Assembly (NCBI GenBank): GCA_010094025.1
Contig: ML991838.1
Coordinates: forward strand, 62,001 to 126,000
Length of the DNA: 64,000 bases
Reading direction: 5' to 3'
Source: Viridothelium virens
Taxonomy: Eukaryota > Ascomycota > Dothideomycetes > Trypetheliales > Trypetheliaceae
Below the pieces are notes generated by a model. That model was not told where the DNA came from. It worked only from the letters and a program-made list of their open reading frames with translations, and searched no databases. The position numbers and the translations under genes were made by a program. How positions within the stretch are numbered: position 1 is the first letter of the stretch; every line of letters begins with the position of its first letter. Below are positions 34,732 to 44,900 of this stretch, one piece after another.

Positions 34732-35195
34732 GTTAAGATAGCATGAGTTGGGATCGAGGCATAGGCATATGGGAATCGCTGTAAATGATTTTGCCTTTAT
34801 TGTAGCAATAAGCAAAAACTATTTATAATCATTTTAAAATCAAGATTTTGAAGATATGAATACGGTTTCTGCCACTATGATGGAAAGGACCGGAATGATC
34901 AGACATGAAGATGCAGTGATCCGCAATCTTGCTGGATCCCATTCTACCTCTGCATGCACATTGCTAAACTGGGTGCCGATATGGTCGTTTCCAGCTCAAT
35001 TGCCGCATCGAAATGGAGCAATGAGATGGATGCCCATCGCGAAAAGCTCCAAGACTACGACGCGACATTCCAATTCTAATGTCTCACCAGATACTTGAAG
35101 CCCGCTCTTGCTGCACTGGTACAGATACTCTAGTCGGACTTGACACGTTCGATAAATTGAGCAAAGCACAACGACTCCAATTTTTCAATGATATA

Positions 35196-35265
35196 TTTGA
35201 TCGAACCCCACAACTCGTATCTCTCCAGAGATATCCCCATTAGATTATGCATAAAATATTGGCAC
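35196..35265. repeat. Left copy of degenerate direct repeat
   Basis: About 70 bp starting TTTGATCG and containing CAACTCGTATCTCTCCAG and ATTATGCATAAA. It matches 35828-35896 in the same orientation, roughly four positions in five by eye, with several transition differences. Confidence 0.65.
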
Positions 35266-35310
35266 GAGTGCGCCCAGCGGGCTATCTCTTCGAAAGCATT
35301 TGCTCAAATA

Positions 35311-35491
35311 CCTTACCGCGGCTGGGGGGTTCCTCAACTGGAAATTACTACAATATTACCTCAGTTTAATTGTTATGACCATGTTGGCCCAAATTAAGGC
35401 GACGTTAACATGGGCCAACAAGGTCATAACACTAAAGTTGAAATAACATTGTATTGGTTTCCAGTTGAGGAACCCCCCAGCCCCAGTAAGG
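35311..35491. mobile_element. MITE copy 1, 181 bp, TA target duplication (Tc1/mariner-Fot1-like)
   Basis: Terminal inverted repeats begin CCTTACCGCGGCTGGGGGG and end in the reverse form (AACCCCCCAGCCCCAGTAAGG). The inverted repeats extend inward (TTCCTCAACTGG ... CCAGTTGAGGAA), so the element is close to a full palindrome. It is flanked by TA on both sides (35309-35310, 35492-35493). No coding capacity. A TA duplication and palindromic structure fit a non-autonomous Tc1/mariner-class (Fot1/pogo) element. It would need a full-length relative elsewhere in the genome. Confidence 0.85.
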
Positions 35492-35572
35492 TATGTTCGA
35501 GCTTTGATCGCCTACTGAAAGTGAAAATGAATGGCGTAATGTCGGGCATTCTGATCGCCTTTTCTTACACTA

Positions 35573-35753
35573 CCTTACCGCAGCTGGGGGGTTCCTCAAC
35601 TGGTAATGACTACAATGTTACCTCAGTTGCACTATTACGACCATGCTGGCCCATTTTATGGAGGCGTTAACATTGACCAACAAGGTCATAACAGTAAAGT
35701 CGAAATAACATTATATTGATTACCAGTTGAGGAACCCCCCAGCTGCGGTAAGG
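35573..35753. mobile_element. MITE copy 2, 181 bp, TA target duplication
   Basis: Same length and structure as the copy 80 bp to its left: starts CCTTACCGCAGCTGGGG, ends CCCCAGCTGCGGTAAGG, with TA at 35571-35572 and 35754-35755. Its terminal repeats pair perfectly, while those of copy 1 carry mismatches, so this copy is younger or less mutated. Both share the inner segment CAACAAGGTCATAACA. Confidence 0.87.
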
Positions 35754-35827
35754 TACTCTGGAGATAGCAAATAGTTCTTTGATAGACAGTGCCTTTGACG
35801 AGTCGTCGTGAGAAGCACTACGACATC

Positions 35828-35896
35828 TTTGATCGTAGCCGACAACTCATATCTCTCCAGGGGGGTCCCCATTGGGTTATGCATAAAGTTTTGGCC
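35828..35896. repeat. Right copy of degenerate direct repeat
   Basis: Contains CAACTCATATCTCTCCAG and GTTATGCATAAAG; the partner is at 35196-35265. The two copies bracket both MITEs. Confidence 0.65.
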
Positions 35897-36017
35897 CGGC
35901 TGCTAAACGTAACGGTTCTTCATTTCATCAGCTACCGAGAGTAGAGTTCCTCATCAATTATCATCAACCATTAGAAGAAAAAAACATCAGGGCACCCCCC
36001 AACCAAAAAATTCTCAA

Positions 36018-39000
36018 TCACCGCAACAGCTCTGAAAGCCAGCCGATCACATAACAACCCCCAGCCGTCAACAACGCCGTCCACACCACCCGCCTCCTCG
36101 CTTCCCCCCTCCCCCTTGGGGCCTTCCCCGAAAAAACCCGCTCCTCCCTCCTCACCCTCGTCCTCTCCCCTCCTCCCCCTTCCTCCTCCCCGTAATTCAC
36201 AAACCCAGTCGGACTCGCAAAATTGCCCGTCGGCGGCGGGGCGTCCCGCGGCACCGCCGACATCCCATCGATGGGATTGATACTCAGTGCAGACGATGAC
36301 GACGACGAAGATGACGACGACGACGATGATGAAGAGGAGGGGGCCCCCTCAGAGCCCACAGCCCCCTCATCGACGACCTTCTGCTGCTGCTGCTGCTGGT
36401 GGTCCGCCGCGGTCGCAGCAATGGCGTCGTCCGCACGACCCACGACGATCCTTCGCAGAATAACGATATCCTTCGTGACGCCAACAGGGTCGTAGCCCGC
36501 GCGAATGTAGTCGCGGAGGCGGGGGAGGAACTTGAGGGGCTCCTCTAGCGTGGCGAGGACGAGGGAGAGGCGGACGGGGTGTTCGGTGGCGGCGGCGGAG
36601 GGGGCGGCGGAGGTGTGGTCGAGGGTCTCGGTCTCGGTGGTGGAGGTCCAGGGGTCGCTGTAGATGATCTTGAAGATGGCGGTTGTGGGGGTGGCGGTGG
36701 GGAGGTGGGGTGTCTCGGGTGTTGCTGCAGAGGTCGGCTGATCGGCTGGGGATGCACCAGCAGGGTTGGGGGCTGCGGCGAGGTGAGTTTCTGGAGAAGT
36801 GGCGAGAGTGCTGGTTCCGGTAGCCGGATTTTCGGTCTTGCGTAGCCGAACAGAGTCGGATATATCTTCGTGAAGAGCCCCTGAGAGCTCTTTTGTGGGG
36901 GTTCTGGACGATGTAAGTGACGCTTCAGGCAGTGACTTTCGGGCCTCAGGTATTGGGCTGGCATCAGCGGATTTAGACCCGGTAATGGATTGCTGATGTC
37001 TAAGCGAAGGTTCATCAGGCCCTCGTACCATGGTGCCCTCAGATCCATTTGGCAGTTTTGATAATGGAGATGTAGAGGTTTGATTCAGCACGTTGAGTTC
37101 TTTATTGGTGAAAGGCTTCAAAGAAGGAGGCTGCCTTCCAAGTCCCCTTGCGACAATTTCTTTTTGCCGCTTAAGTAGGTGATCCCTATCGTTGAGCCGC
37201 AGGAGAGAATCCTCAGAGCGATCGCCAATAGAATAAGTGTTAGAAGAGTCCTTTGCTTGTGAGGTGGTCGGTGAAGCGCTGGCTTCTGGTCGAGAGTTGC
37301 TGAGCTGAGCTCTAGATAGGTCGTCTACACTGATCGAGGGTAACTTTGATGACGGCTCCTCTTTTTTAGACAAGTTACGAGCGTCTTCGTTCGGACAAGT
37401 TTGTGAAGACGTGACGGCTGCGGACGGAGACGGAAGAGGTTGCTGGCGGTGTTCCGGGTCAATGATACCGTAGTGTGATTCGTAGATGCGACGAATATCA
37501 CGGGCAAGAGCGCGATCGCTTTCTTTCTGAGCGCGTTCTTTCTCTTCCACTAATAGTGCGTGCGGTGCTGGTTTCTTGTACCATCGATTGTAGCCAGCAA
37601 ATTTCACAACGTCGGCACACATATCTCCTTCTGCTTGCTGCATACAAATCCCTTCTTTCGTATGACGCTCGTGTCCAGAGTTTGCAGCAGATTCAGGAGC
37701 CCCCGATTTTCTCGGCTCTCGAGAGTGGTAGGCCATTTCGTGTGCCTGCATCGCTGCTTTTGCTGCTTCAACCTCCTCTGATAGCTTGCGATCAGCCGCA
37801 TCGACATTCAGCGATTTCGCCTTTGGGGTTGTTGCATCACCATAGTCCACATTACTGCACGGCGAAGGCGACGACCATCGCTTACGCCTAACACGCTCTC
37901 TTTCCCGCTCGTGTGCCCTCAACTTCTCGAGGATGGTGGTTCTTCTCGAAAAAGTATCCGCGGGGTCAAGGGTCCCTTTAGGAGAGCCCCGAAGCACTTG
38001 GGGCTTCTTCGAAGATCCCAATCGCTCTAGAGAAGATTCAAGTCGAGAACTTTTTCGGGTCTGGCTAGTTTGTCCTGCCTCTGCTGCCGCTAGCCGAGAA
38101 ATGGATGATTCAAGGGGCTTCTCAAGCTGAATACGGGGAAGACCTTCGTCGCGACGCCAAACCGGGCCAAGAGGAGCGGAACGGGCGTGAGGGCGATTTG
38201 TTTTCTTCTGACCCATTGCGGCTCTAACATCTTCCGGCAATAAAGTGTCGATGTCTTCCTTTGTCGTCGTTTCTTTCTGTGCCATGCATTGAGAACTACT
38301 CTGTTTCCTTTGGACTTGCTCAAAAAACGCTTTCAATTCGGCAAGTCCCTGTCTGAGGTGCTTCGGTTTAGGTTCGAAGAAGTCCATGTCCTCCAAGACA
38401 CTCATCAATCGATCTAGACTAGGTGTTGCGCCATGTATCTCAGACAATCTATCTTGCAGACGTTCTAAGTCGAACAGGATATCAAAGCGGTTCTCGTACG
38501 TAGGGAGTGATGACGCTTTCTGTTGTATCGCATTGTCGATTTCAGGCTTCCACCCCTCTACAAAGTTTCTAAGCAAAATCAAGACTTGCTCATGAGATTC
38601 CATAGATTCGTGCTGATACGTAGACGTTTCAGACTTATCACTGGACCAGCCTTGCTTCGACTGCGCCAAATCTTGACTTGGACTCGGTTCCGTATTCGCT
38701 TTGATTTGAGATTCAGCTTTCGGCTTGTTCCCCAATGCATGGCGTTTATGCTCGCTAAATGCTTCTTTGGGGGTCTCTGCCACTTCTTTGAGATCATACG
38801 CCTTCTTACTGACACTCTTCGCATTGATTCCAATGGCTTCATGTGATTCTGAATTCTGCGGAGTCTGAAGGCCTGCGGACACGACAGCAGTCTTTGCGAC
38901 CATGCGATTAGTGATTGGATCGTACTCATATTTCATTTGGACTCTACTAGACTGGACGGAAGACTTGAGGAGCTCTCCAGTAGTAGATGTAGTCCGCCCT

Positions 39001-40013
39001 TGCCCACCCATAGGAGAGGCATGACTGTCGTCTTCATCTCGTAAACTTGATGAAGCCGACGAAATTGCGTCCTCGGAGGTCGTTGTACCCTTGTCCTTGG
39101 CTAGAGTACGCTGTGATATGTGATTTGACGCCATTTGTTTTGTGGTCTTCCTGTCTCCACTTGAGCTGTTCATTTCCGCCGTTGGCTGAGAAGTCTCTGC
39201 TGCGGAAGGGCCAGCATTTGCTTGATCTGTTATATCATTGGAAGGCTTGTTATTCTGTCCTACTTCTTCTTTCTCCTCCGTCTTGGAGGGTGATCTGCTG
39301 ACTGGATTGGGCGGTAGGCCTAGTAATGATCGCACATAATTCGTGTGATGTTGTAGGTTCTCCCAGATCTTATCATCCCCAAGTCCCCAAGCAAGAGACT
39401 GGGACGAACCCCTCTTCGAGCCCCAAAGAGGAGTCGCGTATCGGGCCGTTGGGAATAGGGCATGGTAGGGATTCTCATCAAGCTTCGTCTTCAACTCGAT
39501 CCTCTGCTTCATGGCTTCCATTTTGGCTTGCCAGCGCTTTTCGGCGTTAGCCCATTCTTGATGCCATGAGTCTCCATAATCCTCGACATTCCCTTGACGA
39601 TCTTTGTCTGACTTATCGCGCTTCTTCTCGTTTTTGTTCCACGAGCTGCAGGCACGAGTCCCTTGAGTGGGTGGAGCTTCGATAAAGTCCTGAACCCACT
39701 TGCTAAGACGTCTTTGTCTGTTGATAGTATTTTTCTTTGTAAGATGATTCGCTCTACGGGTTCTATATGATACTTCTGGATGCACCCCCATCCTGAACTG
39801 AACTTCGGCATCGTGTTGGGCGAGCCATTTCGGGTTTCGATTGCGCTGCCGGGTGATGTTGCTACGGCGCGTCAAGGAGGCCATTTGGGTCTTTGAAAGA
39901 GAGGTGGATGTTGGTGGAGGGTACAAGGAGGTGAGTGGTCTTCGTGCGAACCGGAACGCTGCTGGGTTACCGCTCTGATGAAGCTGCGGAGTTATCATGA
40001 TGAACGTAGCCAT
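36018..40013 (-). CDS. Large low-complexity protein with C-terminal membrane segment, unknown function
   Basis: A single uninterrupted frame of 1331 residues. A second in-frame Met at residue 44 (MASLTRRSNITRQRNR) is an alternative start; the first 50 residues are basic and Ser/Thr-rich like a mitochondrial presequence. Conserved-looking blocks are NPYHALFPTARYATPLWGSK (about 180-200), YEYDPITNRMVAKTAV, MDFFEPKPKHLRQGLAELKA, KFAGYNRWYKKPAPHALLVE and near the end RLSLVLATLEEPLKFLPRLR ... GYDPVGVTKDIVILRRIVVG. The C-terminus is a single hydrophobic segment (VVWTALLTAGGCYVIGWLSE). A run of about 16 serines sits before it, encoded by a GAC/GAT trinucleotide tract on the + strand (36293-36340). 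I do not recognise the family; a tail-anchored mitochondrial protein is only a guess. Confidence 0.8.
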   Translation of the reverse strand: MATFIMITPQLHQSGNPAAFRFARRPLTSLYPPPTSTSLSKTQMASLTRRSNITRQRNRNPKWLAQHDAEVQFRMGVHPEVSYRTRRANHLTKKNTINRQRRLSKWVQDFIEAPPTQGTRACSSWNKNEKKRDKSDKDRQGNVEDYGDSWHQEWANAEKRWQAKMEAMKQRIELKTKLDENPYHALFPTARYATPLWGSKRGSSQSLAWGLGDDKIWENLQHHTNYVRSLLGLPPNPVSRSPSKTEEKEEVGQNNKPSNDITDQANAGPSAAETSQPTAEMNSSSGDRKTTKQMASNHISQRTLAKDKGTTTSEDAISSASSSLRDEDDSHASPMGGQGRTTSTTGELLKSSVQSSRVQMKYEYDPITNRMVAKTAVVSAGLQTPQNSESHEAIGINAKSVSKKAYDLKEVAETPKEAFSEHKRHALGNKPKAESQIKANTEPSPSQDLAQSKQGWSSDKSETSTYQHESMESHEQVLILLRNFVEGWKPEIDNAIQQKASSLPTYENRFDILFDLERLQDRLSEIHGATPSLDRLMSVLEDMDFFEPKPKHLRQGLAELKAFFEQVQRKQSSSQCMAQKETTTKEDIDTLLPEDVRAAMGQKKTNRPHARSAPLGPVWRRDEGLPRIQLEKPLESSISRLAAAEAGQTSQTRKSSRLESSLERLGSSKKPQVLRGSPKGTLDPADTFSRRTTILEKLRAHERERERVRRKRWSSPSPCSNVDYGDATTPKAKSLNVDAADRKLSEEVEAAKAAMQAHEMAYHSREPRKSGAPESAANSGHERHTKEGICMQQAEGDMCADVVKFAGYNRWYKKPAPHALLVEEKERAQKESDRALARDIRRIYESHYGIIDPEHRQQPLPSPSAAVTSSQTCPNEDARNLSKKEEPSSKLPSISVDDLSRAQLSNSRPEASASPTTSQAKDSSNTYSIGDRSEDSLLRLNDRDHLLKRQKEIVARGLGRQPPSLKPFTNKELNVLNQTSTSPLSKLPNGSEGTMVRGPDEPSLRHQQSITGSKSADASPIPEARKSLPEASLTSSRTPTKELSGALHEDISDSVRLRKTENPATGTSTLATSPETHLAAAPNPAGASPADQPTSAATPETPHLPTATPTTAIFKIIYSDPWTSTTETETLDHTSAAPSAAATEHPVRLSLVLATLEEPLKFLPRLRDYIRAGYDPVGVTKDIVILRRIVVGRADDAIAATAADHQQQQQQKVVDEGAVGSEGAPSSSSSSSSSSSSSSSSALSINPIDGMSAVPRDAPPPTGNFASPTGFVNYGEEEGGGGERTRVRREERVFSGKAPRGRGEARRRVVWTALLTAGGCYVIGWLSELLR
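36293..36340. repeat. Trinucleotide tract (GAC/GAT) encoding poly-serine
   Basis: A near-perfect run of GAC, GAT and GAA triplets on the + strand, read as Ser codons in the leftward gene. Such tracts vary in length between strains. Confidence 0.8.
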
Positions 40014-41402
40014 TCACACATGCGGCAATGAGATTCTGTGAGAAGCCTGATGACCTCCGTCTGATCAGGGCAGTCGGCCTAGTAATGATGCCACTCTGGC
40101 TAGCTTGTCTGTCAGTCGCTGGTACTGATGGTCAGTCAGAAGTCATGACGAGTACCGTCAGCCTTGTACGAACGTTGTGCCACAAGCTTGCGAGCCGAAT
40201 GACCGTGCTCGTGGTTAATGCTGTCCACGCACCAGGAACGACCGATTTCTAAAGGGCTTCAGAGTGGAAGATTCGAAGGCCGGGCCCGGCCGAGCAGCCG
40301 TCAAGAAGATCCCACCTGACGGAGGGGAACGGCCTTGGTGAATGTTGGGAGTACCTCGAAAAAGCGAGCTCAAGATCCTTATGCCGGGGCCAGATGGAGG
40401 GATGAATATAAGAACTAATGCTCGTTACAATGGAGAGCATGCAGAAGAGTCCAGGCAGACGCCGGGAGTCTGGGGATGATTGCCGAGGAGGGGCGAATGA
40501 ACGGAGGGATGAGCTCGTCTGCTTGCTCAAGAGCTTGCCCGACGGCTGACGATAACTCTATTCAAAGACAATTAGGAATACACAAGACCCTCGCCGACTA
40601 CGTACACCAAAGCATACGTCGAGACGATCGTGATAGTGGATCTTGAAGTGGTCCTGGTCTTCGGGTTCCATCTCGCGTTACCATTCTACTCAACCCCACC
40701 TCTTCGCATGGAACAAAGAGCAATCAGTGCGTCGAGCGTCCTTATTGGTGCACAGGGACGGCCATTCAGCTATCAGAACCCCAGGGCTACAGAAGCTTCA
40801 CGTACCGTCAGATCTGCCAAAACCTCTGTATTTCTATCTAGACTACAGAGGTGTATTCAGAAGTCCCCCTTATCAAGGAAGTACAATCTCTATATCTGTC
40901 AGTATGTCTAATTTATCAACTACTTTACTAGTACTCGGTAATAACGATAAAAAAAGATTACTAAGACTTAATCAGTTAAATATCATTCTTCCTACCTAAG
41001 ACTGTTATCCCCCGACAATGGATATTTCCAGAGCCAGTTTTGCCCCTAATCCGTGAAGGGAAAAATGGAGCTGGATAATATGGTTGTAGGGCTGTAGAGC
41101 GCTAATCTTGTGATTGGCGGAACTTCGGCCATTATGATACTTTCACTCTCCTTTTCCCACCTTGCCATAAGTTTGGGCCCCTCTTATTACAGGCCTTTGA
41201 TATTAGGCCACAATTGAAGACACATGGATTGCATTGGCTGGTTACATACAGCCCCAGAAATCCCTGCGCTTGTAATCATTGATGAAATACACGCGACAAT
41301 GCGTCATATATTAGGTGGGTTCCTCAAGCTTTCATTTTAGAAATGAGCCAGCTCTCACTCAAAACGGAGAAGTAAATTTGGTCTTTCTGTTCCTTCGCCA
41401 CT
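40014..41402. other. Divergent promoter region of the 1331-residue gene and GH43
   Basis: 1.39 kb without a supported gene. A TATATTA at 41307-41313 is about 90 bp before the GH43 start. The segment 40880-41040 is A/T-rich and may be remnant repeat sequence. Confidence 0.5.
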
Positions 41403-42991
41403 ATGAAAGTAATCTCAGTCATCTTGGCTTTCTGTCTGAGTCTTGCCTTCGGGCAGACGTTCACCAACCCTATCTTCTGGGAGGATTTGGCTGATCTGGA
41501 TGTCCTCCGCGTCAACAACACTTTCTATTATACATCGTCAACCATGCACTACTCCCCTGGCGCTCCTATACTACAGTCGTATGACCTCATTAGCTGGGAA
41601 TATATCAGCCATGCAGTACCTACGCTGAACTGGGGCTCCAAGTATAATTTGGTTGGTGGCCAAGCGTACGTAAAGGGTATCTATGCTTCCACGCTGAGAT
41701 ATAGGCAAAGCAATGGCCTATGGTATTGGATTGGCTGTATTGAATATTCCACAACGTATGTCTTCACCGCTCCATCGGTTACCGGGCCATGGACACAGAC
41801 AGCGTCCATTTCAACATGTTACTACGATGCTGGCTTGCTAATTGACGATGACGACACGATGTACGTGGCGTACGGCAATACTAATATTAACGTCGCCCAA
41901 CTGTCGTCCAACGGTCTCAGCCAAGTCAAGACTCAGCAGGTCTTTGCCTCAACTGTTGGTAGTATTGAAGGCTCGCGCATGTACAAGGTGAATGGAAAGT
42001 ACTACATTTTCAACACCCTTCCTGCTAGTGCCGAGTATGTCCTTCAGGCCAGCAGCCCCTTTGGACCCTATACGCAAAAGCTACTGGAGAGCAACGTTGG
42101 CACTCCCGTCTCTGGCGCCGGTATCCCACACCAGGTAAGCCACTACATGAAACGTCTTAACCTACCCGAATGACAACTGTGACACAGGGCGGCATCGTTG
42201 ATACTCCAAGCGGCCAATGGTACTATATGGCCTTCATAGACAATTACCCTGGTGGGCGTACGCCAGTGCTGGCTCCCATAACCTGGGGCTCGGACGGCTT
42301 TCCGGTGCTAACAACCTCCAACGGCGCCTGGCCCAAATCAGAAGCTTACCCTCTCTCGCAACACAACCTGACCAATCCTCTCGGCACCGATAGTTTCAGT
42401 GGCACCTCGCTCAGCGCGCAATGGGAGTGGAACCATAACCCGGACACGACAAAATTCACAGTCAACAACGGCCTCACCTTGAGGACAGCAACCGTAACTT
42501 CAGATCTCTACAAAGCGCGGAATACATTGACACACCGCATCTACGGACCTAAATCTCGCGGTACTATTGCACTCACCATCAGCAGCATGGCCTCGGGCGA
42601 TCGGGCCGGACTAGCCATGCTGCGAGACTCCTCCGCATACGTTGCTGTCGTGAACAACGGCGGCACATTCCGTGTAAGCCAGGTCTCCGGACTGACGATG
42701 GATAGCACCTGGAACACAGTAAGCACGGGGAGCGAAGTGGCAGGAGTGAATCTACCGGGCGGTACAACGAAAGTATGGTTCAGAGCGACAGCCGATATCA
42801 GCCCCACAGGCAAGACTGCCAGCTTCCAATACAGCACTGATGGAACGACTTTCAGTAACATTGGAAACTCGTATAGTCTTAATACCACGTGGGAATTCTT
42901 TATGGGTTATCGATATGGAATATTCAATTATGCGACATCGGCACTTGGTGGAAGTGTTACAGTCAGCTCGTTTGATATGGAAGCTGCGTAA
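41403..42991 (+). CDS. Secreted GH43 glycoside hydrolase (beta-xylosidase/arabinofuranosidase type)
   Basis: Two exons, 41403-42134 and 42188-42991, join over a 53-bp intron to 511 residues. A signal peptide (MKVISVILAFCLSLAFG) precedes the five-bladed propeller (about 20-310). The three GH43 acids are visible: the base Asp31 in EDLADLDVLRV, the pKa modulator Asp142 in YYDAGLLIDDD, and the acid Glu189 in GSIEGSRMYKVNGKYYIF. The C-terminal half (about 325-511) is a concanavalin-like beta-sandwich of the GH43_C2/DUF1349 type (FSGTSLSAQWEWNHNPD, KSRGTIALTISSMASGDRAG, TWEFFMGYRYGIFNYA). Members cut xylo- or arabino-oligosaccharides outside the cell. Which sugar is used cannot be told; the two-domain layout is commonest in xylosidase/arabinofuranosidase subfamilies. 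Confidence 0.93.
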
Positions 42992-43334
42992 GATCTTGCG
43001 ATGGTCTCCACGCAGGCCCCTGATTCAACCGAGATAAAGGCGAAGATATCGCTCAAAGATAGCAAGTATAATACTGAGTGCGATCACCTTCAGACATATG
43101 AGCAACGTTGGAACAGTCTACTTAAAAATTAGAGTCGATTTCATTATTGGAGCAAGTCGAAGCTTTCTTCGCTCTACTTGTATTAATGGGTATACCGAGT
43201 GAAAAGAATCATTACTGCATTTCTACTGGAAGGTCCAAGCCAGCCAACCCAGTATGCTGTGTGGTCTCCTTGTTGCAAATCTCCGGCCCTGATTAAACTC
43301 CGAATGTTCCTTGACCGTAACCTCATTATATCAT
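42992..43334. other. Convergent intergenic region
   Basis: 343 bp between GH43 and the PNS1-like gene, holding both 3' ends. Nothing else was seen. Confidence 0.5.
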
Positions 43335-44900
43335 CTAAGCCATGACAGCTTGCTGGACCTTGGGGTACCTCGCCACGATCTGATCCCACAGATCCGGATG
43401 TTGGGTCCTCATGGCCTCCGGATCCCACGCCATGGCCACGAAGATGGTATCGATACCGCTGGACAATGGTACCGTCATGGTGTTGCACATCTGCAGCCCT
43501 ACCACGAAGGCAAAGGCGACGATAACGGGCGTGAATTCGTTGTGCTCGTTGTAGGCTGGTTTGGTGAAGGTGACGTAGAGGAAGGAGAGGAGGCCGCAGA
43601 AGAAGGCAACGAAGAAGGAGCCCATGCCGAAGACGGGGCCAATGAGGCATTCGTTGACAAGGGCGTCGATACCACGGTCTCGGATCATACTGTAGGGATC
43701 ATTAGCATACTAGCTCCGCAACGCGAGAGAAGAGCTCTGATTGACTTACCGCCATGTGTCCTTGGCTGCTGGGATATATGCCTTACCATAGAGCGCAATG
43801 TACGAGAAGGCGTAGCGGTTGATGAACTGGACGACCCACTCAAGGACGCCAAGGAAGCATCGAAGGACGCAGAATGCGATTGCTCCGACGATATCGCCAC
43901 TCTGCGCCTCGCTTTGCTGTCCCACGGAGCAAAGCTGGCGGAGGAAGTTGATGATAGCTACCAGCAGGCTTCCAAAGGAAATGGAGCCAAAGCTGTACGT
44001 CGACGCACGTCTTATAGCGCCTCGAGTGGGTCCAGAAGGCAGGGCTGTGGGGCGGAAATACCAGGAACCGTAGACACCGGAGATGATGGTGTGAATGTAG
44101 TTTTTGAGGAACTCAGTCATCCAGTACGCGGTGAAAGTGATGAACACGATGAGGCCGATGACCGTCGCCGTAGAACAGCCCCCTGCGCCTCTGTCACATG
44201 CCGGGTTCGCCCCAGGCTCAAATCTAACGTACACAGCCACCAATGTGATTGTGTACCAGATTCCAAATGCGGCGGCAGCGAGGCCTCCTAGCAGACTGAC
44301 CAAGTAAACATGGCCATACGTCCTGGACACGTCGATTGCGGTCTGTAGCATCAGGACACTGAATGGGATGCGGCGTCTCCAGCTAAAGAAGGCAAACACA
44401 AAGAAGAGACTGAAGACCAGCATCACGATGCCACCCGACCAGTAGCGCCGCGAAAGCATGTAGATCGCCAATCCCAAGCCCCACAATACATTCAGAATGC
44501 CCGTGATCCAGATGATCTGTTTCGTAAAGAATCGCGCGAGGAGCACATACGCGTAGCTTAGAACGAGTGCGGACGCGACGCAGAGAACGAAGAGGATGAT
44601 GGTGTTGGTACTGAGCCCGAAGTCGTTGTTTCCGTCGTAGATGCCTCCGCCATTGAATCCCTTGGTTGTTGCGTAGCCCTGCAGCGAAATGCCCGAGACG
44701 GCTACGAAGCCGGCGCAGAAGAGGAGGAAGAGGACTCCGGCCCAGATATCATTGTATTTAGGTCGCTGGACTTCAAAGGTTTGAGCGAAGGTTGCCTTTT
44801 CGTTGTTTTCCATGTCGACTGGGTCGGAGTCGTCGAGCAAGCGATTGTGGTCCGGGTAAATGAGAGTTTGGACAGTGGAGGGGCTATGGTGCGCTGCCAT
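43335..44900 (-). CDS. PNS1: Choline-transporter-like membrane protein, Pns1 family
   Basis: Two exons, 44900-43750 and 43689-43335, over a 60-bp intron give 501 residues. I use the ATG at 44900 (MAAHHSPSTVQTL); the frame is open to 44999, but the extra 33 residues are not family-like. After a cytosolic N-terminus (KYNDIWAGVLFLLF starts the first span) there are about ten membrane segments, for example NTIILFVLCVASALVLSYAY, QIIWITGILNVLWGLGLAIY and TVIGLIVFITFTAYWMTEFL. CTL/SLC44 signatures include VYGSWYF, FGSISFGSLLVAIINFLRQL, NRYAFSYIALYGKAYIPAAK and GIDALVNECLIG. Family members sit in the plasma membrane. Human CTLs carry choline or ethanolamine, but yeast Pns1 has not been shown to transport choline, so the substrate is open. 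Confidence 0.93.

Larger units (their letters stand above)
34732..36017. other. Repeat island between FOX2 and the 1331-residue gene
   Basis: 1.29 kb. It holds two MITE copies, a degenerate direct repeat on either side of them, and otherwise A/T-leaning sequence without a coding signal. Listed separately below. Confidence 0.6.

Noticed and set aside
35196-35896. Direct repeats as ends of an LTR-type fossil
   Set aside because: Too short (about 70 bp), no TG...CA ends, and no coding remnant between them.
36579-36845. Gly-rich + strand frame inside the 1331-residue gene
   Set aside because: Antisense shadow of Pro/Ser/Thr codons in a continuous coding frame.
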